A stretch of 6,582 nt of DNA from Actinomycetes bacterium (GCA_025455945.1 JALOLN010000111.1:1-6582); one strand, 5' to 3'; positions 1 through 6,167 are shown, numbered from the stretch's first letter. Program-made: numbers and translations. The notes: generated from the letters alone by a model not told the origin.

Positions 1-773
1 TCCACGCCCCCGGGGATGGCGGAGAGGTCCGGGACCGTGGGCACTCCCCGGATCGGGCCCGTGGCGCGCGGGTTGACCGCGTACACCGGACCGGTGAATC
101 CGCTCTCGACCAGGTTGCGCAGCAGGGTCTCGCCGACGGAGTCCGGTCGGCCGCTGGCCCCGACGACGGCCACCGACGCGGGGGCCAGCAGCCGCTCGAT
201 GGAGCGGGCCTCGGCACGGTGCTCGCGGGACTCCATGACCGCCCGGGAGTGCTCGGTGGGCTCGATGGCGAACTCCATGAGGAGGTAGCCCTCCTCCATC
301 GAGGTGTGCGGCTCGTACCCCGCCTCCCGGAACACGGTGATCATCCGCACGTTGGTGGGCAGCACCTCGGCCACGAACCGGCGCATCCCGCGCTCCCGCG
401 CCGCTGCCGCCAGGTGCTCCAGCAGCACCGAGCCGAGACCGCGGGCCTGGTGGTCGTCGCGGATCGTGAAGGCGACCTCGGCCTCGCCCTCGGCCACCTT
501 GTCGTAGCGGACGACGCCGATGATGTCGTCCGCGACGGTGGCCACGATCGCCACCCGGTCCTCGTAGTCGACCTGGGTGAAGCGGGCCACGTCGCGGTCG
601 CTCAGCGTCGGGTAGGGGGCGAAGAACCGGTAGTAGATCGTCTCCGGCGACAGGCGGGAGTGGAACTCGCGCAACCGGTCGGCGTCGTCGGGCCGGATCG
701 GCCGCAGGTGCGCCGTCCCCCCGTCCCGGAGCACGACGTCGGCCTCCCAGTGTGCCGGGTAGGGGGCTGCCAC
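1..773 (-). CDS. GNAT N-acetyltransferase / acyl-CoA synthetase (ADP-forming-like) fusion, N-terminal part
   Basis: Partial: 257 codons are visible and the gene runs off the left edge. Residues about 13-170 form a GNAT domain; the opening segment VLRDGGTAHLRPIRPDDADR is typical, and the acetyl-CoA pyrophosphate loop is QARGLGS (109-115). From about residue 190 a second domain starts, SIERLLAPASVAVVGAS, followed by a spaced Gly and YAVNP (231-235). This is the Rossmann-type CoA-binding domain of NDP-forming acyl-CoA synthetases. Such fusions are protein lysine acetyltransferases of the Pat type, which switch off acyl-CoA synthetases by acetylating the active-site lysine; full length is usually near 900 residues. 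GNAT-first order matches the Streptomyces lividans PatA arrangement and is the reverse of Salmonella Pat. I chose the GTG at 773-771 because the first domain starts right after it and a TAGCCT box lies exactly 7 nt upstream; there is no Shine-Dalgarno. The family is clear; the protein substrate is inferred. Confidence 0.9.
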   Translation of the reverse strand, partial: MAAPYPAHWEADVVLRDGGTAHLRPIRPDDADRLREFHSRLSPETIYYRFFAPYPTLSDRDVARFTQVDYEDRVAIVATVADDIIGVVRYDKVAEGEAEVAFTIRDDHQARGLGSVLLEHLAAAARERGMRRFVAEVLPTNVRMITVFREAGYEPHTSMEEGYLLMEFAIEPTEHSRAVMESREHRAEARSIERLLAPASVAVVGASGRPDSVGETLLRNLVESGFTGPVYAVNPRATGPIRGVPTVPDLSAIPGGV

Positions 774-780
774 GCGTCCG

Positions 781-786
781 AGGCTA
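781..786 (-). promoter_or_regulatory. Putative -10 box (TAGCCT) of a leaderless promoter for the GNAT fusion gene
   Basis: On the minus strand TAGCCT fits the actinobacterial -10 pattern TANNNT. Seven bases (774-780) separate it from the GTG start, so transcription would begin at or next to the G of GTG and give a leaderless mRNA. No Shine-Dalgarno precedes this start, which agrees. No convincing -35 hexamer is seen at 16-18 bp spacing, and that is common for this promoter class. Confidence 0.55.
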
Positions 787-806
787 TCGGCGCCACCCCG
801 CCCGCC

Positions 807-860
807 GTGATCCAGGGAAGCCGACTCGCCGCAGCCCCCGAGCAGGCCTCCCTGGATCAC
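807..860. repeat. 16-bp interrupted inverted repeat in the divergent promoter region
   Basis: The left arm GTGATCCAGGGAAGCC (807-822) and right arm GGCCTCCCTGGATCAC (845-860) are reverse complements at 15 of 16 positions; the outer 12 are perfect. The spacer is 22 bp (823-844). The right arm ends directly before the TACGCT -10 box of psuG and so fills its -10/-35 spacer. The left arm begins 20 bp upstream of the -10 box of the minus-strand gene, about its -35 zone. If both genes are leaderless, neither mRNA contains the repeat, so it more likely acts in DNA as a pair of operator sites than as an RNA hairpin. No T-run follows, so an intrinsic terminator is unlikely. The binding protein is unknown. 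Confidence 0.7.
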
Positions 861-866
861 TACGCT
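861..866 (+). promoter_or_regulatory. Putative -10 box (TACGCT) of a leaderless promoter for psuG
   Basis: TACGCT matches TANNNT and is followed by exactly 7 bases (867-873) before the ATG of psuG, the spacing expected of a leaderless transcript. The bases before the ATG (CACCGGC) are not a Shine-Dalgarno. The box abuts the right arm of the inverted repeat at 845-860, so a protein bound there should affect initiation. No good -35 is seen. Confidence 0.6.
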
Positions 867-873
867 CACCGGC

Positions 874-1794
874 ATGGAGACCCTCACCGTCCACCCGGAG
901 GTCGCCGCCGCGCTGAGGACCGGCGCGCCGGTGGTCGCACTGGAGTCCACGATCATCAGCCACGGGCTGCCGCGGCCGGACAACCTCGCCGTCGCCCGGC
1001 GCATCGAGCAGGTGGTCCGGGACGAGGGTGCGGTGCCCGCCACGGTGGCGGTCGTCGACGGCCGGGTGTGCGTCGGGCTCGACGACGCCCAGCTGGCGGC
1101 GGTGGCCACCCGCGACGACGTGGTGAAGGTCTCCGTGCGGGACCTGGCCACCCTGGTCGCCCGCGGCGGCACCGGCGCCACGACGGTGGCCTCCACGAGC
1201 CACGTCGCCCACCTCGCCGGCATCGCGGTCTTCGCGACGGGAGGCCTGGGCGGCGTCCACCGCGGCGCCCGGGCGACGTGGGACGAGTCGGCGGATCTCA
1301 CCACGCTGGGCAGCACGCCGATCACCGTGGTCTGCGCGGGCGTCAAGTCGATCCTCGACGTCCCCGCCACCCTCGAGCGCCTGGAGACGCTCAACATCGG
1401 GCTGCTCGGGTACGGCACCGACCGGTTCCCCGGCTTCTACCTCACCGACGCCGGCCTGCCGCTGGAGTTCCGCGTGGACTCCCCCGAGGAGGTGGCGGCG
1501 GTCATGCGGGCCCGGACGCGGCTGCGGCTGTCCGCGGCCCTCGTCGTCGCCAACCCCCTGCCCGCGGAGGAGGCGCTCGACCTCACCCGCCACGACGCGG
1601 TGCTCGCCGACGGCCTGGCGGCGGCCGAGGCAGCCGGCGTTGCAGGCAAGGACGTCACCCCGTTCCTGCTCGAGTACTTCCACCGGGAGACGGCTGGGGC
1701 CAGCCTGGCCGCCAACGTGACGATCATCCTGCGCAACGCCGCGCTCGCCGCCCGGATCGCCGTCGCGGCCGGACCGGCACCGCTGCCGGCATGA
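874..1794 (+). CDS. psuG: Pseudouridine-5'-phosphate glycosidase
   Basis: This 306-residue protein matches the usual PsuG length (E. coli YeiN is about 312). It cleaves the C-C glycosidic bond of pseudouridine 5'-phosphate to uracil and ribose 5-phosphate in the cytoplasm, using a lysine Schiff base and Mn2+. Family signatures run the whole length: VALESTIISHGLPRPDN (21-37, with Glu24), GGTGATTVAST (98-108), FATGGLGGVHRGA (120-132), SADLTTL (139-145, with Asp141), AGVKSILD (155-162), GYGTDRFPGFY (179-189), ANPLP (226-230) and LAANVTIILRNA (278-289). By a constant offset of 8, Lys158, Asp141 and Asn281 fall on E. coli Lys166, Asp149 and Asn289; this alignment is from memory. The ATG at 874 has a TACGCT box 7 nt upstream. 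The stop overlaps the start of the downstream kinase as ATGA, so the two are probably co-translated. All expected catalytic motifs are present. Confidence 0.96.
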   Translation: METLTVHPEVAAALRTGAPVVALESTIISHGLPRPDNLAVARRIEQVVRDEGAVPATVAVVDGRVCVGLDDAQLAAVATRDDVVKVSVRDLATLVARGGTGATTVASTSHVAHLAGIAVFATGGLGGVHRGARATWDESADLTTLGSTPITVVCAGVKSILDVPATLERLETLNIGLLGYGTDRFPGFYLTDAGLPLEFRVDSPEEVAAVMRARTRLRLSAALVVANPLPAEEALDLTRHDAVLADGLAAAEAAGVAGKDVTPFLLEYFHRETAGASLAANVTIILRNAALAARIAVAAGPAPLPA

Positions 1795-2687
1795 GCCCGC
1801 CCATCGTCTGCGTCGGCGACCTCATGACCGACGTCGTGGCCCTGGCCTCGGGGGCCATGTCGTACGGCAGCGACACCCGCGCGCGGGTCCGGGTCACCGG
1901 TGGCGGGGCGGCCGCGAACACCGCCGCCTGGCTCGGGGTGGCCGGCCACCCCGTCGCCTACGTGGGGCGGGTGGGCGACGACGTCCTGGGCCGGGCCGCC
2001 CGGGCCGACCTCGCCGCCTGCGGCGTCGACGTCCGGGTGGTGACCGACCCGGAACGCCCGACCGGGGCGTGCGTCGTCGTCGTCACCCCGGACGGGGAGC
2101 GCTCGATGTTCCCCGATGCCGGGGCCAACGCCGGCCTGGCGCCGGAGGACCTGCCGCCGGACCGGTTCGTGGCCGGGACCCACCTGCACCTGTCGGCGTA
2201 CGCGCTGCTCACCGAGGGCTCGCGGGCCGCGGCCCTGGCCGCGCTGGCACGGGCCCGCGCGGCCGGCATGACCGTCTCCGTCGACCCGGGCTCGGTCCAC
2301 CCGCTCGAAGCGGTCGGCGTCACCCGGGTCCTGGACTGGCTGGACGGCGTCGACCTGCTGCTCGCCAACGAGGCCGAGGCGATCCTGCTCGGGGGCGACC
2401 CGGACCCGCTGGCCGCCGGCCGGAACCTCCTCGAGCGGTTTCCGCAGATCGTGGTCAAGCTCGGTCCGCACGGGGCCGCCTGGCTGGGTCGGGGGGCCGG
2501 GCAGGCGGTCGTCGTCCCCGCCGCCGAGGCCGTGGCGGTCGACACCACGGGCGCCGGGGACTCGTTCGCGGCCGGCTACCTGCCCGCCGCGCTGGCCGGG
2601 GCCGCCCCGGTGGACGCGCTGGCCGCCGGCTGCGCCGTCGCCGCCCGATGCGTCGCGATGGTCGGGGGCCGGCCTCACCGGTCCTGA
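1791..2687 (+). CDS. psuK: PfkB-family carbohydrate kinase, probably pseudouridine kinase
   Basis: This is a 298-residue ribokinase/PfkB-fold kinase. The N-terminal strand IVCVGDLMTDVV (5-16) and GGGAAANTA (37-45) form the substrate-binding part. YVGRVGDD (57-64) and VDPGS (164-168) follow. ANEAEA (192-197) is the usual N-E segment, and DTTGAGDSF (251-259) is the PfkB signature 2, with anion hole GAGD and catalytic base Asp257. The fold alone does not give the substrate. The ATGA overlap with psuG (1791-1794) strongly suggests that it makes pseudouridine 5'-phosphate from pseudouridine and ATP, supplying PsuG. No Shine-Dalgarno is seen near its ATG, which fits translational coupling to psuG. 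A different nucleoside or sugar kinase remains possible. No nucleoside transporter gene lies within the window. Confidence 0.85.
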   Translation: MSPPIVCVGDLMTDVVALASGAMSYGSDTRARVRVTGGGAAANTAAWLGVAGHPVAYVGRVGDDVLGRAARADLAACGVDVRVVTDPERPTGACVVVVTPDGERSMFPDAGANAGLAPEDLPPDRFVAGTHLHLSAYALLTEGSRAAALAALARARAAGMTVSVDPGSVHPLEAVGVTRVLDWLDGVDLLLANEAEAILLGGDPDPLAAGRNLLERFPQIVVKLGPHGAAWLGRGAGQAVVVPAAEAVAVDTTGAGDSFAAGYLPAALAGAAPVDALAAGCAVAARCVAMVGGRPHRS

Positions 2688-2700
2688 CGGCCCGGTCGGT

Positions 2701-2706
2701 GACAAT
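2701..2706 (+). promoter_or_regulatory. Possible -10 box (GACAAT) of a leaderless promoter for the topoisomerase gene
   Basis: GACAAT keeps the A at position 2 and the T at position 6 of TANNNT but has G at position 1. It stands exactly 7 nt before the ATG at 2714, the same geometry as at the two clearer start sites around 774-873. It lies in the 26-bp gap after the kinase stop. If real, it uncouples the topoisomerase from the psuG-psuK transcript. No clear -35 is present. Confidence 0.35.
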
Positions 2707-2713
2707 GGCGGGC

Positions 2714-5173
2714 ATGGCCCGTCGCAGCACCCCACCACCCCCGCCGGACGACGTCCAGGAGCGGATCGTCGACGTCGACGTCTCCCAGGAGATGCAGGGC
2801 TCGTTCCTGGAGTACGCCTACTCGGTCATCTACAGCCGGGCGCTGCCCGACGCCAGGGACGGGCTCAAGCCGGTGCACCGGCGGATCCTCTACCAGATGG
2901 CCGACATGGGCCTGCGCCCCGACCGGGGCCACGTCAAGAGCGCCCGGGTCGTCGGCGAGGTCATGGGCAAGCTCCACCCGCACGGCGACGGCGCGATCTA
3001 CGACGCCCTGGTCCGGATGGCGCAGCCGTTCTCGATGCGGGTGCCGCTGGTCGACGGGCACGGCAACTTCGGCTCCCCCGACGACGGCCCGGCGGCGATG
3101 CGCTACACCGAGTGCCGCCTCGACCCAGCGGCGCTGCTGCTGACGACCAGCCTCGACGAGGACGTCGTCGACTTCGGGCCCAACTACGACGGGCAGCTCA
3201 GCGAGCCCCTCGTGCTGCCGGCGGCGTTCCCGAACCTGCTCGTCAACGGGGCCTCGGGCATCGCGGTCGGCATGGCGACGAACATGCCGCCGCACAACCT
3301 CGGGGAGGTCGTGGCCGCCGCCCGGCACCTCATCGCCCACCCCGAGGCGACCCTCGACGACCTCATGCGCTTCGTCCCAGGCCCGGACCTGCCGACCGGC
3401 GGCAAGATCGTTGGGCTGGACGGCGTCCGCGAGGCCTACGAGACCGGCCGTGGCAGCTTCCGGGTGCGGGCCACCGCGCGGGTGGAGAACGTCACCCCCC
3501 GCAAGCGGGGCCTCGTGGTGACCGAGCTGCCCTACGGCGTGGGTCCCGAGCGGGTCATCGAGAAGATCGCCGAGCTGGTCAAGGCGAAGAAGCTGCAGGG
3601 CATCTCCGACGTCACCGACCTCACCGACGGCAGGCACGGCACGCGCCTGGTCGTCGAGGTGAAGAGCGGGTTCCAGCCGGAGGCGGTGCTCGAGCAGCTG
3701 TACCGGCTCACTCCGATGGAGGACTCCTTCGGGATCAACAACGTGGCCCTGGTCGACGGCCAGCCGCGCACCCTGGGCCTGTCCGAGCTGCTGCACGTCT
3801 ACGTGGACCACCGGATCGAGGTCGTCCGGCGACGCTCCGCCTACCGACGGCGGCGGGCCCAGGAGCGGCTGCACCTCGTCGAGGGCCTGCTCATCGCCAT
3901 CCTCGACATCGACGAGGTCATCCAGCTCATCCGCTCCTCCGAGGACGCCGCCGAGGCCAAGACCCGCCTCATCCAGGTCTTCGACCTCTCCGACGTGCAG
4001 GCGTCCTACATCCTCGACATGCCGCTGCGCCGGCTCACCAAGTTCAGCCGGCTGGAGCTCGAGGGCGAGCGCGACGAGCTGGCCCGCACCATCGCCGACC
4101 TGTCGGCGCTCCTCGAGGACGAGCGGCTGCTGCGGCAGACGGTGTCGAACGAGCTGGCGGAGGTCGCCAAGCGGTTCGCCACCCCGCGCCGCACCGTCCT
4201 GCTCGAGGCCGCTGGGCTGCCCACCACGATCGCGTCCGCGACGCCGCTGGAGGTCCCCGACGACCCGTGTCGGGTGCTCCTGTCCTCGACCGGGCTGCTG
4301 GCCCGGACGACCGACGCCGCGCCGCTGGCCGCCGAGGGTCCGCGTGCCGCGCACGACGCGATCACCTCGGCGGTGCTCACAACAGCGCGCGGTGAGGTGG
4401 GTGCGGTGACCAGCGCCGGGCGGGTGCTGCGGCTGTCGGTCGTCGACCTGCCGGCGCTGCCCCCGACGGCGGCCGCACCCAGCCTCGCCGGCGGGGCGCC
4501 GCTCAGCGAGTTCCTCGACCTCGAGCCCGGCGAGCGCGTGCTTGCACTTACCGGGCTGGCCGCCGACGCGCCGGGGATCGCCCTGGGCACCGAGCGGGGC
4601 GTGGTCAAGCGGGTGCTGCCCGACTACCCCTCGAACCGGGACACCTTCGAGCTCGTCCGGCTGGACGACGGGGACCGGGTGGTCGGCGCCGTCGACCTGA
4701 CCACCGGCGAGGAGGAGCTCGTCTTCGTCACCTCCGACGCGCAGCTGCTGCACTTCCCCGCGGCGGCCGTACGCCCGCAGGGCCGGCCGGCCGGAGGCAT
4801 GGGCGGCGTGCGGCTGGCCGACGGGCAGCGGGTCGTGTTCTTCGGCGCCGTTGACCCGCAGGCGATGAACCTCGTCGTGACCGTCGCCGGATCGGCGGAC
4901 GCGCTGCCGGGCACGGAGCCCGGCAGCGCGAAGGTCACCCCGTTCGAGGCCTACCCGGGCAAGGGCCGCGCCACCGGCGGGGTGCGCTGCCAGCGGTTCC
5001 TGCGCGGTGAGGACACCCTCGTCCTGGCCTGGGCGGGGGCCACCCCCGCCCGGGCGGCCACGGCGGCGGGGGTCCCGGTCGACCTGCCCCCCGCCGACCC
5101 CCGCCGCGACGGTTCCGGCACCGCCCTGGCCCAGCCGCTCGCTGCGGTCGCCGGTCCGCCCGCGGCCGGATGA
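2714..5173 (+). CDS. parC: Type IIA DNA topoisomerase subunit A, ParC-like (topoisomerase IV type)
   Basis: This 819-residue protein is the DNA breakage-reunion subunit of a gyrase/topoisomerase IV enzyme and needs an ATPase partner (ParE or GyrB) not seen here. The N-terminal part is canonical: SFLEYAYSVIYSRALPDARDG (30-50), LKPVHRRILYQM, the winged-helix segment GKLHPHGDGAIYDALVRMAQ (85-104), GHGNFGS (115-121) and AAMRYTE (127-133) with catalytic Tyr131 and Arg130. NGASGIAVGMATNMPPHNLGE (178-198) and the tower and coiled-coil region (about 360-490) follow. The C-terminal part (about 517-780) reads as degenerate beta-pinwheel blades. It lacks the gyrase GyrA box (QRRGGKG); only GRPAGGMGG (690-698) and GRATGG (751-756) are faintly similar. 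This, and close resemblance as I recall it to the Streptomyces second subunit-A paralogue, favours ParC over GyrA. The ATG at 2714 was chosen for the GACAAT box 7 nt upstream; an in-frame ATG at 2705 would add three residues. No Shine-Dalgarno precedes either. Confidence 0.92.
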   Translation: MARRSTPPPPPDDVQERIVDVDVSQEMQGSFLEYAYSVIYSRALPDARDGLKPVHRRILYQMADMGLRPDRGHVKSARVVGEVMGKLHPHGDGAIYDALVRMAQPFSMRVPLVDGHGNFGSPDDGPAAMRYTECRLDPAALLLTTSLDEDVVDFGPNYDGQLSEPLVLPAAFPNLLVNGASGIAVGMATNMPPHNLGEVVAAARHLIAHPEATLDDLMRFVPGPDLPTGGKIVGLDGVREAYETGRGSFRVRATARVENVTPRKRGLVVTELPYGVGPERVIEKIAELVKAKKLQGISDVTDLTDGRHGTRLVVEVKSGFQPEAVLEQLYRLTPMEDSFGINNVALVDGQPRTLGLSELLHVYVDHRIEVVRRRSAYRRRRAQERLHLVEGLLIAILDIDEVIQLIRSSEDAAEAKTRLIQVFDLSDVQASYILDMPLRRLTKFSRLELEGERDELARTIADLSALLEDERLLRQTVSNELAEVAKRFATPRRTVLLEAAGLPTTIASATPLEVPDDPCRVLLSSTGLLARTTDAAPLAAEGPRAAHDAITSAVLTTARGEVGAVTSAGRVLRLSVVDLPALPPTAAAPSLAGGAPLSEFLDLEPGERVLALTGLAADAPGIALGTERGVVKRVLPDYPSNRDTFELVRLDDGDRVVGAVDLTTGEEELVFVTSDAQLLHFPAAAVRPQGRPAGGMGGVRLADGQRVVFFGAVDPQAMNLVVTVAGSADALPGTEPGSAKVTPFEAYPGKGRATGGVRCQRFLRGEDTLVLAWAGATPARAATAAGVPVDLPPADPRRDGSGTALAQPLAAVAGPPAAG

Positions 5174-6069
5174 CGCTGCGCTGCTCGGCGGTCGCTCGGG
5201 CCGGCGGTGAGCCGCTTGCCGGCACGGCACCGCACGCCCGGGCCTGGGTCGCCCTGGAGCAGCCCGGGCCGTGGGGTCCGCAGGCGTTGACCAGCAGCCA
5301 CCTCGACGCCGCGGTGGGCGCGGCCCTCGTCCAGCGGACCGCCGGCCTCCCCGTCACCGTCGTCCTCATCCGGCGACCCGGCCGCCACGCCGACCACCGC
5401 CTTCCCGGCCCGCGCACCGTGCTCGTCGCCCACTCCGGGCCAGCCAGCAGCTGGCTGGAGCGCGGGACCATCGAGGACCCGGCTGTCCTCCTCGACCTGG
5501 ACCTGGTGGCGCTGGCCGACGGCGCCCGGGCTGGGCTCGGCCCCCTCGAAGCCGAGCCGGTCCTCCTGGTCTGCACCAACTCCCGCCGGGACACCTGCTG
5601 CGCCCTCCACGGCCGGCCTGCCGTCGACGAGCTGGCCGCGGCCCGCCCCGGCCGGGTCTGGGAGTCCTCCCACCTCGGCGGCCACCGGTTCGCCCCCACC
5701 GTCCTCTCCCTGCCCGACGGCTTCGTCTACGGTGGCCCCCGCGCGGCGACGCTCGGCCTGGGCGCTTGCCGCGGGCGCAGCGCGCTCCCCCCGCCGGCCC
5801 AGGCCGCCGAGCTCGCCGTGCTCCTCGCCCTGGGCAGTGCGCCGCGCCCGCTCACCGTGGAGGACGCAGGGCCGGGTCGTCTGGTGGTCCACGACGCTGG
5901 GCACGCCTGGCCGGTGCGGGTGCACACCGAGGCCCTGGCCAGCCGGCCGGAGAGCTGCGGCAAGCCCCCGGTCCCTGGCCTGACCCATCGCGCCGTCGTC
6001 GACGGTGGGCCGTCCCGGGCGACCCCTCGCCCTGAGAGGCACGCACAGGACCGGCAACCCGGCGGCTGA
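5170..6069 (+). CDS. Sucrase/ferredoxin-like (Apd1-type) thioredoxin-fold [2Fe-2S] protein
   Basis: This 299-residue protein has the family opening RCSAVARAGGEPLAGTAP (4-21) then ARAWVALEQPGPWG (23-36). A C-terminal thioredoxin-like ferredoxin domain follows: VLLVCTNSRRDTCCALHGRP (131-150), then W164 and SHLGGHRFAPTVLSLPDG (167-184). Cys135 and Cys144 are 9 apart, and His168 and His172 are 4 apart. These are the spacings of the Cys/Cys/His/His ligands in yeast Apd1, which binds a bis-histidine, non-Rieske [2Fe-2S] cluster. Cys143 and Cys5 are further cysteines. Residues from about 280 on are a polar tail that looks disordered. The family name does not imply sucrose cleavage; a cytoplasmic redox or electron-transfer role is likely, but the partner is unknown. 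The start codon overlaps the topoisomerase stop as ATGA and has no Shine-Dalgarno, so translation should depend on the upstream gene. Confidence 0.87.
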   Translation: MTLRCSAVARAGGEPLAGTAPHARAWVALEQPGPWGPQALTSSHLDAAVGAALVQRTAGLPVTVVLIRRPGRHADHRLPGPRTVLVAHSGPASSWLERGTIEDPAVLLDLDLVALADGARAGLGPLEAEPVLLVCTNSRRDTCCALHGRPAVDELAAARPGRVWESSHLGGHRFAPTVLSLPDGFVYGGPRAATLGLGACRGRSALPPPAQAAELAVLLALGSAPRPLTVEDAGPGRLVVHDAGHAWPVRVHTEALASRPESCGKPPVPGLTHRAVVDGGPSRATPRPERHAQDRQPGG

Positions 6070-6136
6070 CGGCCTTTCGGCACTTCCTGGCCGCGGGCGT
6101 CGGTGCGTTGGCTGGGTGCCGTGGGGGTTCCCGCAG

Positions 6137-6150
6137 TCGGGAGCTCCCGA
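6137..6150. repeat. Perfect 14-bp palindrome upstream of the secreted-protein gene
   Basis: TCGGGAGCTCCCGA is self-complementary with no spacer. It ends just before the Shine-Dalgarno region of the next gene. It could be a dimeric repressor site or a short 5'-UTR hairpin. A palindrome of this length somewhere in a GC-rich 6.6-kb window is not surprising; its position in a short 5' region is the only reason to note it. Confidence 0.5.
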
Positions 6151-6153
6151 GAG

Positions 6154-6159
6154 AGGTGG
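6154..6159 (+). promoter_or_regulatory. Ribosome binding site (AGGTGG) deciding the start of the secreted-protein gene
   Basis: AGGTGG, within a purine-rich GAGAGGTGGTGG stretch, lies 8 nt before the ATG at 6168. This supports that ATG over the in-frame GTG at 6162 and the in-frame ATG at 6180. It is the only gene in the window with a recognisable Shine-Dalgarno. Confidence 0.6.
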
Positions 6160-6167
6160 TGGTGATC

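Larger units (their letters stand above)
6070..6167. other. 98-bp intergenic spacer
   Basis: The spacer lies between the iron-sulfur protein and the secreted protein. It holds a 14-bp palindrome and a Shine-Dalgarno (listed separately). I see no convincing intrinsic terminator: the only short hairpins, around 6071-6082 and 6120-6136, are weak and have no T-run. No clear TANNNT box is placed to give a defined promoter. Confidence 0.6.

Noticed and set aside
807..860. Intrinsic transcription terminator or riboswitch at the inverted repeat
   Set aside because: The flanking genes diverge, no T-run follows either arm, and the repeat lies upstream of both inferred transcript starts.
784..1683. 299-codon minus-strand frame antisense to psuG
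   Set aside because: No domain, composition typical of a shadow frame, and it would cover the divergent promoter region.
219..1790. Long plus-strand frame running through the GNAT gene and psuG in another frame, joined to the kinase
   Set aside because: Upstream of 1791 it reads low-complexity Arg/Gly/Pro-rich sequence. Only the part from 1791 on matches a protein family.
2705..2713. Alternative ATG start at 2705 for the topoisomerase gene
   Set aside because: It lacks both a Shine-Dalgarno and a -10 box at leaderless spacing, and adds only three residues; 2714 is better supported but not proven.
2675..5230. An 851-codon open frame antisense to the topoisomerase gene
   Set aside because: High-GC third positions keep antisense frames open. 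The translation is rich in Gly, Arg, Val and Asp with no recognisable domain, while the plus strand encodes a full canonical topoisomerase.
4951..6057. 368-codon minus-strand frame across the iron-sulfur protein gene
   Set aside because: The plus-strand product has conserved Cys/His motifs and an ATGA start overlap; the minus frame shows none.
6070..6136. Terminator after the iron-sulfur protein gene
   Set aside because: Only weak short stems (near 6071-6082 and 6120-6136) without a T-run; not supportable.
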